Notes under the pieces: model-generated
Told to the model about the DNA's origin: nothing
Databases searched by the model: none
The model's input: the letters and a program-made list of their open reading frames with translations, nothing else
Origin: an uncultured Alphaproteobacteria bacterium
GTDB lineage: Bacteria > Pseudomonadota > Alphaproteobacteria > CADEGL01
Direction: 5' to 3'
Length of the DNA stretch: 34,625 bases
Assembly (NCBI GenBank): GCA_902826885.1
Contig: CADEGL010000037.1
Span: forward strand, 1 to 34,625
Made by a program: the position numbers and the translations under genes
Part shown: one piece after another, positions 10,357 to 19,345 of the stretch
Position numbering within the stretch: the stretch's first letter is position 1
How the letters are laid out: each line of letters starts with the position of its first letter

Positions 10357-10385
10357 TTGCCTTGAGTGGGCTAAAACCCTAATCT
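10357..10385 (+). promoter_or_regulatory. Possible proS promoter
   Basis: TTGCCT (10357-10362) and TAATCT (10380-10385) are 17 bases apart, roughly 65 bases before the proS ATG. The hexamers are only partial matches to consensus. The case rests on position in an otherwise non-coding divergent gap and on locally higher A/T content. Confidence 0.28.
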
Positions 10386-10455
10386 CGCGGCCGTTTTTGG
10401 AAAAGAACCGTTGCGCGCCTCCGAATGGCCGCTCGGTGAAACGCAGGTAAGCGCG

Positions 10456-11784
10456 ATGCGCCGTTCCCAGTATTTTCTCCCGACCCTCAAGGAAAACCCC
10501 GCCGAGGCACAGATCGTCTCGCATCGTTTGATGTTGCGTGCCGGCATGATCCGCCAAGAGAGCGCGGGCATCTATTCGTGGCTGCCGTTGGGTTTTCGCG
10601 TTTTGCAGCGCATCGAACAGATCGTGCGCGAGGAGCAAGATGCTTCGGGCGCGCTCGAAGTGCTGATGCCGACCATCCAGCCCGCCGATCTGTGGCGCAA
10701 ATCGGGACGCTACGATGATTACGGCGCCGAGATGCTGCGCATCAAGGACCGTCACGAGCGCGAGATGCTCTACGGCCCAACGAACGAGGAAATGATCACG
10801 GAGATGTTTCGCGCTGGCGTGAAGAGCTATCGCGACGTTCCGCGGATGATGTACCACATCCAATGGAAATTTCGGGACGAGGTGCGGCCGCGTTTCGGTG
10901 TCATGCGCGGGCGCGAGTTCCTGATGAAAGACAATTATTCCTTCGATCTGGACTACGAAGGCGCGAAGCAGTCCTACAACAAGATGTTCGTCGCCTATCT
11001 GCGCACCTTCGCGCGCATGGGGTTGAAGGCAATTCCCATGCAGGCGGATTCCGGCCCCATCGGTGGCGACATGAGCCACGAGTTCCTGATCGTGGCCGAG
11101 ACGGGCGAGAGCCAAATTTTTGCGGACCGCGATTTCCTGGACATGGACTGGAAGGATCAGAAGGTCGATTACCAGGACGCGGAGCAGATCGGAGGTATCG
11201 TCAAACACTTCACATCGCGTTATGCCGCGACCGACGAGAAGCACGATCCCGCCAAGTGCCCGCTTTCGCCCGATCGATTGGTCGAAGCGCGCGGCATCGA
11301 GGTCGGCCACATCTTCTACTTTGGAACCAAGTACTCGAAACCGCTCGGTTGCGTGGTTTCCGGGGCGAACGGCGAACAGATCGCGGTTGAAATGGGATCT
11401 TACGGCATCGGTGTGTCGCGTCTGACCGGCGCGATCATCGAGGCCAGTCACGATGACGCCGGCATCATCTGGCCTGAGGCGGTGGCGCCCTTCAAGGTGG
11501 GTCTGATCAATCTGCGCAGCGGCGATGCCAAGTGCGACGCCGCGTGCGCGGACATTTACGGCAAGCTGCGGCAAGCCGGCATCGAGGTGCTGTACGACGA
11601 CCGCGAGGAGACCGCGGGCGGCAAGTTTGCGGACATGGACCTGATCGGCCTGCCGTGGCAACTCATCGTCGGACCCCGCGGACTGGCGGCCGGAAAGGTC
11701 GAGTTGAAGGAACGCCGGACGGGCAAGCGCGACGAATTGTCCGCCGAGGACGCGCTCGCGCGGTTGGGCCGGCCGGCGGCATGA
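10456..11784 (+). CDS. proS: Prolyl-tRNA synthetase, short type without INS editing domain
   Basis: Charges tRNA-Pro with proline; class II synthetase of 442 residues. The N-terminus [20 protein letters not shown] is typical of the alphaproteobacterial form. Motif 1 lies around 40-85, motif 2 around 138-163 ([21 protein letters not shown]) and motif 3 around 312-330 ([11 protein letters not shown]). The C-terminal anticodon-binding domain starts near 340. Only about 50 residues fill the place where E. coli-type enzymes carry a roughly 180-residue INS editing domain. I chose the ATG at 10456, which fits family starts; a TTG 45 bases upstream is in frame. The last bases overlap lolC (ATGA). Confidence 0.96.
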   Translation: MRRSQYFLPTLKENPAEAQIVSHRLMLRAGMIRQESAGIYSWLPLGFRVLQRIEQIVREEQDASGALEVLMPTIQPADLWRKSGRYDDYGAEMLRIKDRHEREMLYGPTNEEMITEMFRAGVKSYRDVPRMMYHIQWKFRDEVRPRFGVMRGREFLMKDNYSFDLDYEGAKQSYNKMFVAYLRTFARMGLKAIPMQADSGPIGGDMSHEFLIVAETGESQIFADRDFLDMDWKDQKVDYQDAEQIGGIVKHFTSRYAATDEKHDPAKCPLSPDRLVEARGIEVGHIFYFGTKYSKPLGCVVSGANGEQIAVEMGSYGIGVSRLTGAIIEASHDDAGIIWPEAVAPFKVGLINLRSGDAKCDAACADIYGKLRQAGIEVLYDDREETAGGKFADMDLIGLPWQLIVGPRGLAAGKVELKERRTGKRDELSAEDALARLGRPAA

Positions 11785-13025
11785 TTTTTTCGCGCTTCGA
11801 GCGCACGGTCGCCTTCCGTTATCTGCGCCCGCGCGGCCAGGGGTTTATTTCCGTCATCGCCGGTTTCTCGCTGCTGGGCATCGCGCTCGGCGTGGCCACG
11901 CTCATCATCGTGATGTCGGTGATGAACGGCTTCCGTGCGGAGCTTTTGGGCCGCGTCTTGGGCGTCAACGGCCATCTGACCGTGATGGCCATGGAGGGCG
12001 GCCCGATCCCGGACTACGAGGGGCTGGCCGAAAAGCTGCGCGCCATCAAGGGCGTGGTTTCGGCGACGCCCTTGGTCGAGGGGCAGGTGCTGGCGACAGC
12101 CAACAATGCGGCCACCGGCGCGCTCGTGCGCGGCATGCGGCCCGACGATTTCCGCAAGCGCTCGGTGATCGCCGAGAAGATCACGGCCGGCACGCTGACG
12201 GACTTCGAAGGCGACTCGGTCATCATCGGCGACCGTCTGGCGAAGCGTCTCGCCGTGAAGGCGGGCGGCATGGTCACGCTGGTATCGCCGCAGGGCAACG
12301 CGACGGCATTTGGCACGGCGCCGCGTCTCAAGAGCTACCGGATCGCAGCGGTCTTCAACGTCGGTATGTACGAGTATGACAGCGCCTTTATTTACATGCC
12401 GCTGGAAGCCGCTCAGATCTTCTTTCGGGTGCCCGACGCCGCGACGGCGGTCGAAGTCATGGTCGAGAATGCCGAGCGGGTGAACGATGTCCGCCGCCCC
12501 ATGCTGGCCGTGACGGGCACGACCTATCGCATCTTCGATTGGCGTCAAGCCAATGCCAGCTTCTTCAACGCGCTTCAGGTCGAGCGGAACGTCATGTTCC
12601 TGATCCTGACGCTCATCATCCTCGTCGCCGCCTTCAACATCATCTCCAGCCTGATCATGTTGGTGAAGGAGAAGGGGCGGGCCATCGCGATCCTGCGTAC
12701 CATGGGCGCCACCCGCGGCATGATCATGCGCATTTTTTTCCTGACCGGCGCCAGCGTGGGCGTGGCGGGGACGTTCGGCGGACTCCTGCTCGGACTGGTG
12801 TTTTGCGACAACATCGAATCGATTCGCCGGGCGCTTGAAGCGTTGACGCAGCGCCAGCTTTTCGCGCCGGAAATCTATTTCCTGTCCCAATTACCGGCCA
12901 AGGTCGACCCGATGGAGGTTCTAGCCGTCGTGCTCATGGCGCTGGGGTTGTCTCTCTGCGCCACGATCTATCCGTCCTGGCGTGCGGCGCGTCTCGACCC
13001 GGTCGAGGCTTTGCGCAATGAGTGA
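11781..13025 (+). CDS. lolC: Lipoprotein-releasing ABC transporter permease (LolC/LolE family)
   Basis: Inner-membrane permease that extracts outer-membrane lipoproteins and hands them to LolA. It has 414 residues: one N-terminal helix (about 20-50, with [18 protein letters not shown]), a large periplasmic domain (about 50-265) and three C-terminal helices. The cytoplasmic coupling region [16 protein letters not shown] lies after the second helix, and the end [17 protein letters not shown] is family-typical. The ATG overlaps the proS stop, and the gene ends 8 bases inside lolD. Only one permease gene is present here, so it may act as a homodimer (LolF-like) in place of a LolC-LolE pair; that is inference. 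Confidence 0.94.
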   Translation: MIFSRFERTVAFRYLRPRGQGFISVIAGFSLLGIALGVATLIIVMSVMNGFRAELLGRVLGVNGHLTVMAMEGGPIPDYEGLAEKLRAIKGVVSATPLVEGQVLATANNAATGALVRGMRPDDFRKRSVIAEKITAGTLTDFEGDSVIIGDRLAKRLAVKAGGMVTLVSPQGNATAFGTAPRLKSYRIAAVFNVGMYEYDSAFIYMPLEAAQIFFRVPDAATAVEVMVENAERVNDVRRPMLAVTGTTYRIFDWRQANASFFNALQVERNVMFLILTLIILVAAFNIISSLIMLVKEKGRAIAILRTMGATRGMIMRIFFLTGASVGVAGTFGGLLLGLVFCDNIESIRRALEALTQRQLFAPEIYFLSQLPAKVDPMEVLAVVLMALGLSLCATIYPSWRAARLDPVEALRNE

Positions 13026-13695
13026 GGTGCTGGCCCTGGACGGCATCGAGCGCCGCTTCCGGCAGGGTGAGGCGACTCTCGACGTGCTGCGCGGCGCCTC
13101 GTTAAGCCTGCGGCCGGGCGAGATCGTTGCGTTGGTCGGCCCGTCCGGCGAGGGCAAGTCCACTTTGTTGCACATCGCCGGGTTGCTGGAGCGGCCGGAT
13201 GGCGGCGAAGTCCGTATCGCGGGCAAGGCATCCACCAAGCTGAGCGAATCGGCCCGCACGGAACTGCGCCGCGCGACCCTAGGCTTCGTTTACCAATACC
13301 ATCACCTGCTGCCGGAATTTTCCGCGCTGGAGAACGTCGTGCTGCCGCAATACGTGGCGGGGATTTCGCCTTCGGACGCGCGCAAGCGAGCTGAATCCCT
13401 GCTGGGATTTGTCGGGCTGGGTAAGCGCCTGACCCACCGGCCGGCGGAGATGTCGGGCGGCGAACAGCAGCGCGTGGCCATTGCCCGCTCGCTGGCGAAC
13501 CGGCCTCAGGTTTTGCTGGCCGATGAGCCGACCGGTAACCTGGACCATGCCACCGCCGAGGTGGTGTTCGAGCACCTCTTGGGCTTGGTTCGGGGCGAAT
13601 CCCTGGCAGCCCTGGTCGCGACCCACAATATGGAGCTGGCCGCCCGCATGGACCGGGTTCTGCGCATCAAGGACGGCGTCATCGTCCCAGGTTAA
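13018..13695 (+). CDS. lolD: Lipoprotein-releasing ABC transporter ATPase LolD
   Basis: Cytoplasmic ATPase that drives the Lol permease. It has 225 residues with Walker [10 protein letters not shown] (41-49), Q-loop [10 protein letters not shown], signature [14 protein letters not shown], Walker [13 protein letters not shown] and switch His in VATHN. Length and the HHLLPEF segment fit LolD/MacB-type ATPases. The ATG lies inside the end of lolC (overlap ATGAGTGA), so the two proteins are probably made in fixed ratio. No clear terminator follows. Confidence 0.95.
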   Translation: MSEVLALDGIERRFRQGEATLDVLRGASLSLRPGEIVALVGPSGEGKSTLLHIAGLLERPDGGEVRIAGKASTKLSESARTELRRATLGFVYQYHHLLPEFSALENVVLPQYVAGISPSDARKRAESLLGFVGLGKRLTHRPAEMSGGEQQRVAIARSLANRPQVLLADEPTGNLDHATAEVVFEHLLGLVRGESLAALVATHNMELAARMDRVLRIKDGVIVPG

Positions 13696-13800
13696 CGATT
13701 GTTACTCAATATTCTGTGGATAAGGCGTTTGCTCTACGCCAGATGCTGACTCCTGCGGCGGGTTGTGGAATCCTATGGGCTGTTCCACGGCCTGGTCATC
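13696..13800 (+). other. lolD-dnaE gap
   Basis: A 105-base, relatively A/T-rich gap. It contains a small stem-loop, GGCGT-N7-ACGCC (13724-13740), with no following T-run. TATTCT at 13710-13715 resembles a -10 but lacks a matching -35. I cannot assign a promoter or terminator with confidence. Confidence 0.3.
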
Positions 13801-16800
13801 ATGGCGCATAGCAGCTTCGTTCATCTGCGTACCCACAGCGCCTATTCGCTGTCCGAGGGCGCGCTCAAGATCAAGGATTTGGTCAAGCTGTGCCGGGCCA
13901 ACGCCATGCCGGCGCTGGCCATCACGGACACGGGCAACCTGTTCGGCGCCTTGGAATTCTCCATGGCGTGCGCCGAGGCCGGTATCCAACCCATCGTTGG
14001 TTGCCAATTGCTGGTGCGGCGCGCATCCGAACGCGGCGGCAACGGCCAGGTTCAGCATGTCCATGATGCGCTGGTCGTGCTGGCCCAGAACGAGACCGGC
14101 TACCGGAACCTGCTGTCGATCGTGAGCGACTCCTACTTGGGCGTGGATACGACGGACGCGCCGCACACGACCTGGGAGCGGCTGGCGGGACGGACGGAAG
14201 GGTTGCTGGCGTTGACGGGCGGTGCGACCGGAACGATCGGCCGGTTGCTGGCGGACGGGCAGGGGGCGGCGGCGGATGTCGTTCTGGCCACGCTCAAGGC
14301 CATGTTTCCGGGCAGCCTCTACGTCGAGATCGGACGCCACGGCACGAACGAAGAGCGGCGCATCGAGCCGCGTCTGATCGAACTGGCCTACGAACATGAT
14401 TTGCCCCTGGTGGCGACGAACGACGTCTTCTTCGCCGATGCTTCGATGTACGAAGCGCACGACGCGCTCCTGTGTATCGCGGGGAAGACCTATGTGAATG
14501 AGCCCAACCGGCGCCGCGAGACGCCGGAGCACCGTTTTAAGACCGCCGAGGAGATGCGGGCGCTGTTCGCGGACCTGCCCGAGGCTGTCGACAATACGCT
14601 GGTCATTGCGCGGCGCTGCGCCTACATGCCGCAGAAACGCAATCCGATCCTGCCGCCGTTTAAGGCCGAGGACGGATCGAGCGAACCCGACGAGCTACGC
14701 CGTCAAGCCAAGGCCGGGCTGGAATCCCGTCTCGAAAAGCATGTCTTCACGGCCGAGATGGACGAGGCCGCCCGGGACGCCGCGGCGAAACCCTATCGTG
14801 AGCGGCTCGACTTCGAGCTCGACGTCATCATCAAGATGGGCTTCGCCGGCTATTTCCTGGTCGTCGCGGACTTTATCCAATGGGCGCTGCGCAATGGGAT
14901 TCCTGTCGGACCGGGCCGCGGTTCGGGCGCGGGTTCAGTTGCCGCGTGGGCGCTGACCATCACCGACCTGGACCCGCTGCGGTTTGGCCTCCTGTTCGAG
15001 CGCTTTCTCAACCCCGAACGCGTGTCGATGCCCGACTTCGATATCGACTTCTGCCAGGACCGGCGCGACGAGGTGATCCGCTACGTCCAACAGAAATACG
15101 GCCACGACAAGGTCGCCCAGATCATCACCTTCGGTAAGCTGCAAGCGCGCGCGGCGTTGCGCGACGTGGGCCGCGTCTTGCAGATGCCCTACGGGCAAGT
15201 CGACCGTCTGTGCAAGCTCGTGCCCAACAACCCAGCCAACCCGGTGACGTTGGAACAAGCGATCGAAGGCGAGCCGGAGTTGCAGCGCCAGCGCGATTCG
15301 GACGAGACCGTTGCGCGTCTGATCGACACCGCGATACGCCTCGAAGGTCTCTATCGCCATGCATCGACCCATGCCGCGGGCGTTGTGATCGGCGATCGGC
15401 CGTTGGAGGAGTTGATCCCGCTCTACCGCGATCGCGGCTCCGACGCGTCGGTCACGCAGTTCAACATGAAATATGTCGAACAGGCCGGCCTGGTGAAATT
15501 CGACTTCTTGGGTCTAACCACGCTGACCGTGCTGGCGCGCTGCACCGAGCTTCTGAAAAAGCGCGGGATCACGCTCGATCTCTCCGCGCTCCCGCTCGAC
15601 GACAAGAAGACGTACGAGATGCTGGGCCGCGCCGAGGTAACGGGCGTGTTCCAGTTGGAAAGTTCGGGCATGCGCAATGTGCTGCGCCAGCTCAAGCCTG
15701 ACCAGTTCGAGGACATCATCGCGCTCGTGGCTCTCTATCGTCCCGGCCCGATGGACAACATTCCGCGCTATATCGCCTGCCGGCGCGGGCAGGAAGAACC
15801 GGACTATCTGCATCCCACGCTCGAAGGCATCCTCAAGGAAACCGCCGGCGTCATCATCTACCAGGAACAGGTGATGCAGATCGCCCAGGTTCTGTCGGGC
15901 TTCACGCTCGGCAGCGCTGACGTGTTGCGGCGTGCGATGGGTAAGAAAATTAAGGAAGAGATGGCGGCCCAACGCCAAGCCTTCGTCCAGGGCGCACTGG
16001 AGCGCGGCGTGAACAAGGCCCAGGCCACGCTGATCTTCGACCTGGTGGACAAGTTCGCGGGCTATGGCTTCAACAAATCGCACGCGGCCGCCTATGCCAT
16101 GGTCGCGTACCAGACCGGCTATCTGAAGGCCAACTATCCGGTCGAGTTTCTGGCCGCATCCATGACGCTCAGCATGGGCAACACGGACAAGCTAGGCGTT
16201 TTCCGGCAGGAGCTGGATCGGATCCACGTGAAACTTCTGCCCCCGGACGTGAATCGGTCCGAGGTCGTCTTCGCGGTGGAGACGGGATCGGAAGGGACGC
16301 AGGCCGTTCGCTATGCCCTTGCCGCCGTGCGGAATGTCGGCCGCGCCGCAATGGAAGGCCTCGTGCGCGAGCGCGAGGCGCGGGGGCCATTCAAGTCTCT
16401 GTCGGACTTCGCCGAGCGCATGGATTCGCGCAGCATCAACAAGCGCCAGCTCGAAAGCCTGGTCTGTGCCGGGGCGTTCGATTCGATCGAGCCCAACCGC
16501 GCCAAGGCATTCGGCGCCATCGAGGCGATTCTGCGCCGGGCCAGCTCGGCGGCCATCGATCGCGAAAGCCAGCAGGGCGGACTATTTGGCGAGGGGGCCG
16601 CGGCACCCGGCTTGGCCGTTCAGAACGTCGCCGATTGGCCAGACGCCGAGAAGCTGCGCCGTGAATTCGAGGCCGTGGGCTTCTACCTGTCCGCCCATCC
16701 GCTGGATGCCTATGCCACGGCTCTGGCGCGCCTGGGGGTGTTGTCGTCCGCGCGGCTTCATGCCCACCTCGCCGCCGGCGGACCTTCGCACGTCAAGCTG

Positions 16801-17268
16801 GTCGGCACCTCGATCGGCCGGCGCGAGCGTACCAGCCAACGCGGCGCTCGTTACGCCTTCGTACAGTTCTCGGACACGAGCGGCATGTACGAGGCCGTGA
16901 TGTTCTCCGAGGTCCTGACCGAAGCGCGGGACCTGCTCGATTCCAGCGCGCCCTTGCTCCTGACCGTCGAAGCCCGGCTGGAAGAGGATATGCTGCGGAT
17001 CGCGGTTCAGGGCGCTCGCAAGCTGGACGACGTGGTGGCCGAAACCCCCAAGGTGCTCCAGGTCTTCGTGACGGAGCCGTCCTCGGTGGCGGGCCTCAAG
17101 AGCGTCATACAGCGTGACAGCCGGGGGAAGGGCCGGATCACCGTCATCGTGCCCGTGGAGCCCCAGCGGGAGGTGGAAATTGCCCTCCCAGGCCGTTTTG
17201 CCCTGGCGCCCCCCACCCGGGCGGCGCTGAAGGCCGTGCCCGGGGTCCTGGACGTGCGGGAAATCTGA
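13801..17268 (+). CDS. dnaE: DNA polymerase III subunit alpha
   Basis: Catalytic subunit of the replicative polymerase. It has 1155 residues, the normal DnaE1 length. Domains in order: PHP (about 5-275), palm/thumb/fingers (about 290-820) with GRGSGAGS and the catalytic Asp motif PDFDIDF (411-417), the clamp-binding/HhH region, and a C-terminal OB-fold with ARYAFVQFSDTSG. The PHP domain has ITDTGNLFG where proofreading-type PHP domains have TDHG, so it is probably catalytically inactive. Proofreading would then come from a separate epsilon subunit. I chose ATG 13801 because MAHSSFVHLRTHSAYSL matches family starts; a GTG 36 bases upstream is in frame. No strong ribosome site is seen at either. 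Confidence 0.97.
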   Translation: MAHSSFVHLRTHSAYSLSEGALKIKDLVKLCRANAMPALAITDTGNLFGALEFSMACAEAGIQPIVGCQLLVRRASERGGNGQVQHVHDALVVLAQNETGYRNLLSIVSDSYLGVDTTDAPHTTWERLAGRTEGLLALTGGATGTIGRLLADGQGAAADVVLATLKAMFPGSLYVEIGRHGTNEERRIEPRLIELAYEHDLPLVATNDVFFADASMYEAHDALLCIAGKTYVNEPNRRRETPEHRFKTAEEMRALFADLPEAVDNTLVIARRCAYMPQKRNPILPPFKAEDGSSEPDELRRQAKAGLESRLEKHVFTAEMDEAARDAAAKPYRERLDFELDVIIKMGFAGYFLVVADFIQWALRNGIPVGPGRGSGAGSVAAWALTITDLDPLRFGLLFERFLNPERVSMPDFDIDFCQDRRDEVIRYVQQKYGHDKVAQIITFGKLQARAALRDVGRVLQMPYGQVDRLCKLVPNNPANPVTLEQAIEGEPELQRQRDSDETVARLIDTAIRLEGLYRHASTHAAGVVIGDRPLEELIPLYRDRGSDASVTQFNMKYVEQAGLVKFDFLGLTTLTVLARCTELLKKRGITLDLSALPLDDKKTYEMLGRAEVTGVFQLESSGMRNVLRQLKPDQFEDIIALVALYRPGPMDNIPRYIACRRGQEEPDYLHPTLEGILKETAGVIIYQEQVMQIAQVLSGFTLGSADVLRRAMGKKIKEEMAAQRQAFVQGALERGVNKAQATLIFDLVDKFAGYGFNKSHAAAYAMVAYQTGYLKANYPVEFLAASMTLSMGNTDKLGVFRQELDRIHVKLLPPDVNRSEVVFAVETGSEGTQAVRYALAAVRNVGRAAMEGLVREREARGPFKSLSDFAERMDSRSINKRQLESLVCAGAFDSIEPNRAKAFGAIEAILRRASSAAIDRESQQGGLFGEGAAAPGLAVQNVADWPDAEKLRREFEAVGFYLSAHPLDAYATALARLGVLSSARLHAHLAAGGPSHVKLVGTSIGRRERTSQRGARYAFVQFSDTSGMYEAVMFSEVLTEARDLLDSSAPLLLTVEARLEEDMLRIAVQGARKLDDVVAETPKVLQVFVTEPSSVAGLKSVIQRDSRGKGRITVIVPVEPQREVEIALPGRFALAPPTRAALKAVPGVLDVREI

Positions 17269-17296
17269 CCGAATCCGCCGAAGTGCCGGAAATATC

Positions 17297-17340
17297 TTGC
17301 AAAACCGGCCTGAAATGACTACTTACCCCCTCACTTAAAT
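17297..17340 (+). promoter_or_regulatory. Possible rpsB-tsf promoter region
   Basis: In the 188-base gap after dnaE, TTGCAA (17297-17302) is followed after 17 bases by TACTTA (17320-17325). A better -10 match, TTAAAT (17335-17340), lacks a good -35. A strong promoter is expected before rpsB, and this is the A/T-richest part of the gap. The exact hexamers are uncertain. Confidence 0.33.
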
Positions 17341-17360
17341 CCTCACGCGGGACAGCGGTT

Positions 17361-17418
17361 GCCCGGGCCATTCCGGCCCAGGCGGTCCATCCGGTGTTTT
17401 CGGCCATCCGGCCGAGGA
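17361..17418 (+). promoter_or_regulatory. rpsB 5' leader with two stem-loops
   Basis: Two inverted repeats lie in the untranslated leader. The first pairs 17361-17369 with 17375-17383 (core GGGCC-N5-GGCCC, extended by GCC/GGC past one mismatch). The second pairs 17397-17405 with 17410-17418 (core CGGCC-ATCC-GGCCG, extended by A-U and G-U pairs). Neither is followed by a T-run, so they are not terminators. Leader structures controlling rpsB through S2 protein are known in enterobacteria. A similar role here is inference. Confidence 0.4.
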
Positions 17419-17456
17419 CCACCCCCGCGGCGGCTCAACCGGAAAAGGAACGACCT

Positions 17457-18254
17457 ATGGCTATGCCCGACTTCTCCATGCGCCAGCTTTTGGAAGCTGG
17501 CGTCCACTTCGGCCACGTCACGCGCCGGTGGAACCCGAAGATGGAACAGTTCATCTTCGGCGTTCGCAACAACGTCCACATCATCGATCTTCAGCAGTCC
17601 GTCCCGATGCTGCAGCAGGCCATGCAGGCCGTGCGCGCGGTGGCGGCCAATGGCGGCCGCGTGCTGTTCGTCGGCACGAAGCGCCAGGCGTCGGAGATTG
17701 TCGCCGATGCGGCCAAGCGCTGCGGCCAATACTACGTCAATCACCGCTGGCTCGGCGGCATGCTGACCAACTGGCGCACGATCTCGAACTCGATCAAGCG
17801 CCTGCGCCAGCTCGAGGAGCGTCTGTCCGGCGAGCAGGAAGGCCTGACGAAAAAGGAACTCCTGGGCCTGACGCGCGAGCAGACCAAGCTCGACCGCGCG
17901 CTCGGCGGCATCAAGGAGATGGGCGGACTGCCGGACATCCTGTTCGTCATCGACACGAACAAGGAAGCCATCGCGATCCAAGAGGCCAACAAACTGGGTC
18001 TGCCGGTTATCGCCGTGGTCGACACGAATTCCAACCCCGATGGCATCAACTATCCGGTGCCGGGTAACGACGACTCGCTGCGCGCGATCACGCTCTATTG
18101 CGACATGATTTCCGGAGCGATCCTGGACGGTTTGCAGGAAGAGCAGTTGAAGTCCGGTACCGATATCGGCGAGCAGGACAAGAACGCTGCCGAGGCTCTG
18201 CCCCCGGCGGAGGCTGTTGCCGAGCCCGCGGCGCAGGAAGCAGCCGCGAACTAA
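17457..18254 (+). CDS. rpsB: 30S ribosomal protein S2
   Basis: Small-subunit ribosomal protein that binds the 30S head-body junction together with S1. It has 265 residues, with the family start [24 protein letters not shown] and the conserved segments [22 protein letters not shown] and [25 protein letters not shown]. The Ala/Glu-rich tail after about 235 is a common alphaproteobacterial extension. The ATG at 17457 is preceded by AAAGGAA (17444-17450) at good spacing. An upstream in-frame ATG at 17394 would add 21 unrelated residues from the leader and is rejected. tsf follows after a hairpin-bearing gap of 68 bases. Confidence 0.98.
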   Translation: MAMPDFSMRQLLEAGVHFGHVTRRWNPKMEQFIFGVRNNVHIIDLQQSVPMLQQAMQAVRAVAANGGRVLFVGTKRQASEIVADAAKRCGQYYVNHRWLGGMLTNWRTISNSIKRLRQLEERLSGEQEGLTKKELLGLTREQTKLDRALGGIKEMGGLPDILFVIDTNKEAIAIQEANKLGLPVIAVVDTNSNPDGINYPVPGNDDSLRAITLYCDMISGAILDGLQEEQLKSGTDIGEQDKNAAEALPPAEAVAEPAAQEAAAN

Positions 18255-18263
18255 GTTGTGAAG

Positions 18264-18288
18264 CGCGGGCGCTCTTGGAGCGCCCGTG
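18264..18288 (+). terminator. Stem-loop between rpsB and tsf (attenuator-like)
   Basis: GGGCGCTC-TTG-GAGCGCCC is a perfect 8-bp stem (18267-18285) that extends outward by about three more pairs. It is followed by the T-rich tail TGTCTTTCT. It has the form of a leaky intrinsic terminator inside the rpsB-tsf operon. It would let S2 be made in excess over read-through to tsf, although EF-Ts could also be driven from elsewhere. The T-run is interrupted, so partial termination is more likely than complete. Confidence 0.55.
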
Positions 18289-18322
18289 TCTTTCTGGTGA
18301 ATCAATCGACAAAGGTGCGGAC

Positions 18323-19249
18323 ATGGCGGAAATCACCGCTTCGGTCGTGAAGGATCTGCGCGAGAAAACCGGCGCAGGCATGATGGATTGCAAAAAGGCG
18401 CTCGCCGAGACCAAGGGCGACATGGAAGAGGCCGTGCAGTGGCTTCGCAAGAAGGGCTTGGCCGCCGCGGCCAAGCGCGCGGGCCGCGTCGCCGCCGAAG
18501 GCCTGATCGGCCTGGCCGCCAAGGGCAAGGCGGGTGCCTTGGTCGAGGTTAACTCCGAGACCGACTTCGTCGCGCGCAATGATGCTTTCCAGGGGTTCGT
18601 CCGCGCGGCGACCGGCGTGGCGCTGGCCGTGGGCGGCGATGCCGAAAAGGTTAAGGCCGCTCCGTACCCGGGCAAGGGCCACAGCGTGCAGGACGAGCTG
18701 ACCAGCCTGGTCGCCTCGATCGGCGAGAACATGAACCTGCGCCGCAGCGCATCGCTGAGCGTGTCGTCCGGCGTCGTCGTTGGTTATCTCCATAACCAGA
18801 TCGGCGACGGATTGGGCAAGATCGGCGTCCTCGTGGCGCTCGAATCGACCGCGCCCGAGGCCGGACTGTCGGCATTCGGCCGTCAGGTCGCCATGCATGT
18901 CGCGGCGGCAAAGCCCGAGTCCATTTCGGTCGACCAGCTCGACAAGACTCTGGTCGATCGCGAGCGCGCCGTTCTGGCCGATCAGGCGAAGGCCAGCGGT
19001 AAGCCCGACGACATCGTCGCGAAGATGGTGGAAGGGCGTCTGCGCAAGTTCTACCAGGACGTCGTCCTGATGGAGCAGACTTGGGTCATAGACGGTGAGA
19101 GCCGCGTCGGTAAGGTCGTCGAGGACCAAGCCAAGGCGCTGGGCGCGCCGGTGAAGGTCGCGGCGATCGTGCGCTTCGCCTTGGGCGAGGGCATCGAGAA
19201 GGAACAAAGCGATTTCGCGGCGGAGGTCGCCGCGCAGCTCGCGCGCTGA
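18323..19249 (+). CDS. tsf: Elongation factor Ts
   Basis: Guanine-nucleotide exchange factor for EF-Tu. It has 308 residues: an N-terminal UBA-like domain ([20 protein letters not shown], 4-23), the core motif with [11 protein letters not shown] (around 77-87) that contacts EF-Tu, and two alpha/beta subdomains. The ATG at 18323 matches the conserved MAEITA start. The open frame extends upstream into rpsB sequence and is not used. Pairing with rpsB is near-universal in bacteria. Confidence 0.98.
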   Translation: MAEITASVVKDLREKTGAGMMDCKKALAETKGDMEEAVQWLRKKGLAAAAKRAGRVAAEGLIGLAAKGKAGALVEVNSETDFVARNDAFQGFVRAATGVALAVGGDAEKVKAAPYPGKGHSVQDELTSLVASIGENMNLRRSASLSVSSGVVVGYLHNQIGDGLGKIGVLVALESTAPEAGLSAFGRQVAMHVAAAKPESISVDQLDKTLVDRERAVLADQAKASGKPDDIVAKMVEGRLRKFYQDVVLMEQTWVIDGESRVGKVVEDQAKALGAPVKVAAIVRFALGEGIEKEQSDFAAEVAAQLAR

Positions 19250-19281
19250 CCGGCGCGATTCCTGGACCGGGTGCGTTCGTG

Positions 19282-19287
19282 TATGAT
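19282..19287 (+). promoter_or_regulatory. Possible pyrH -10 element
   Basis: TATGAT matches the sigma-70 -10 consensus at 5 of 6 positions. It sits about 60 bases before the pyrH ATG in the 96-base tsf-pyrH gap. The corresponding -35 (TTCCTG at 19259-19264, 17-base spacer) is poor. A secondary promoter is possible; read-through from tsf is equally possible, as no terminator is visible. Confidence 0.3.
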
Positions 19288-19345
19288 CGCATCGTTACCG
19301 GACGCCGATACGGGACGGTGTTCGGCCCACCCGACGGATGCCAAG

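Noticed and set aside
10275-10455. A purine riboswitch or a tRNA in the permease-proS gap
   Set aside because: I see no conserved purine-aptamer core or three-way junction, and no cloverleaf; only the short dyad stands out.
11556-12890. A 444-codon minus-strand frame opposite proS and lolC
   Set aside because: It is antisense to strongly conserved proteins, and its His/Gln/Arg/Asp-rich composition is typical of GC-rich shadows.
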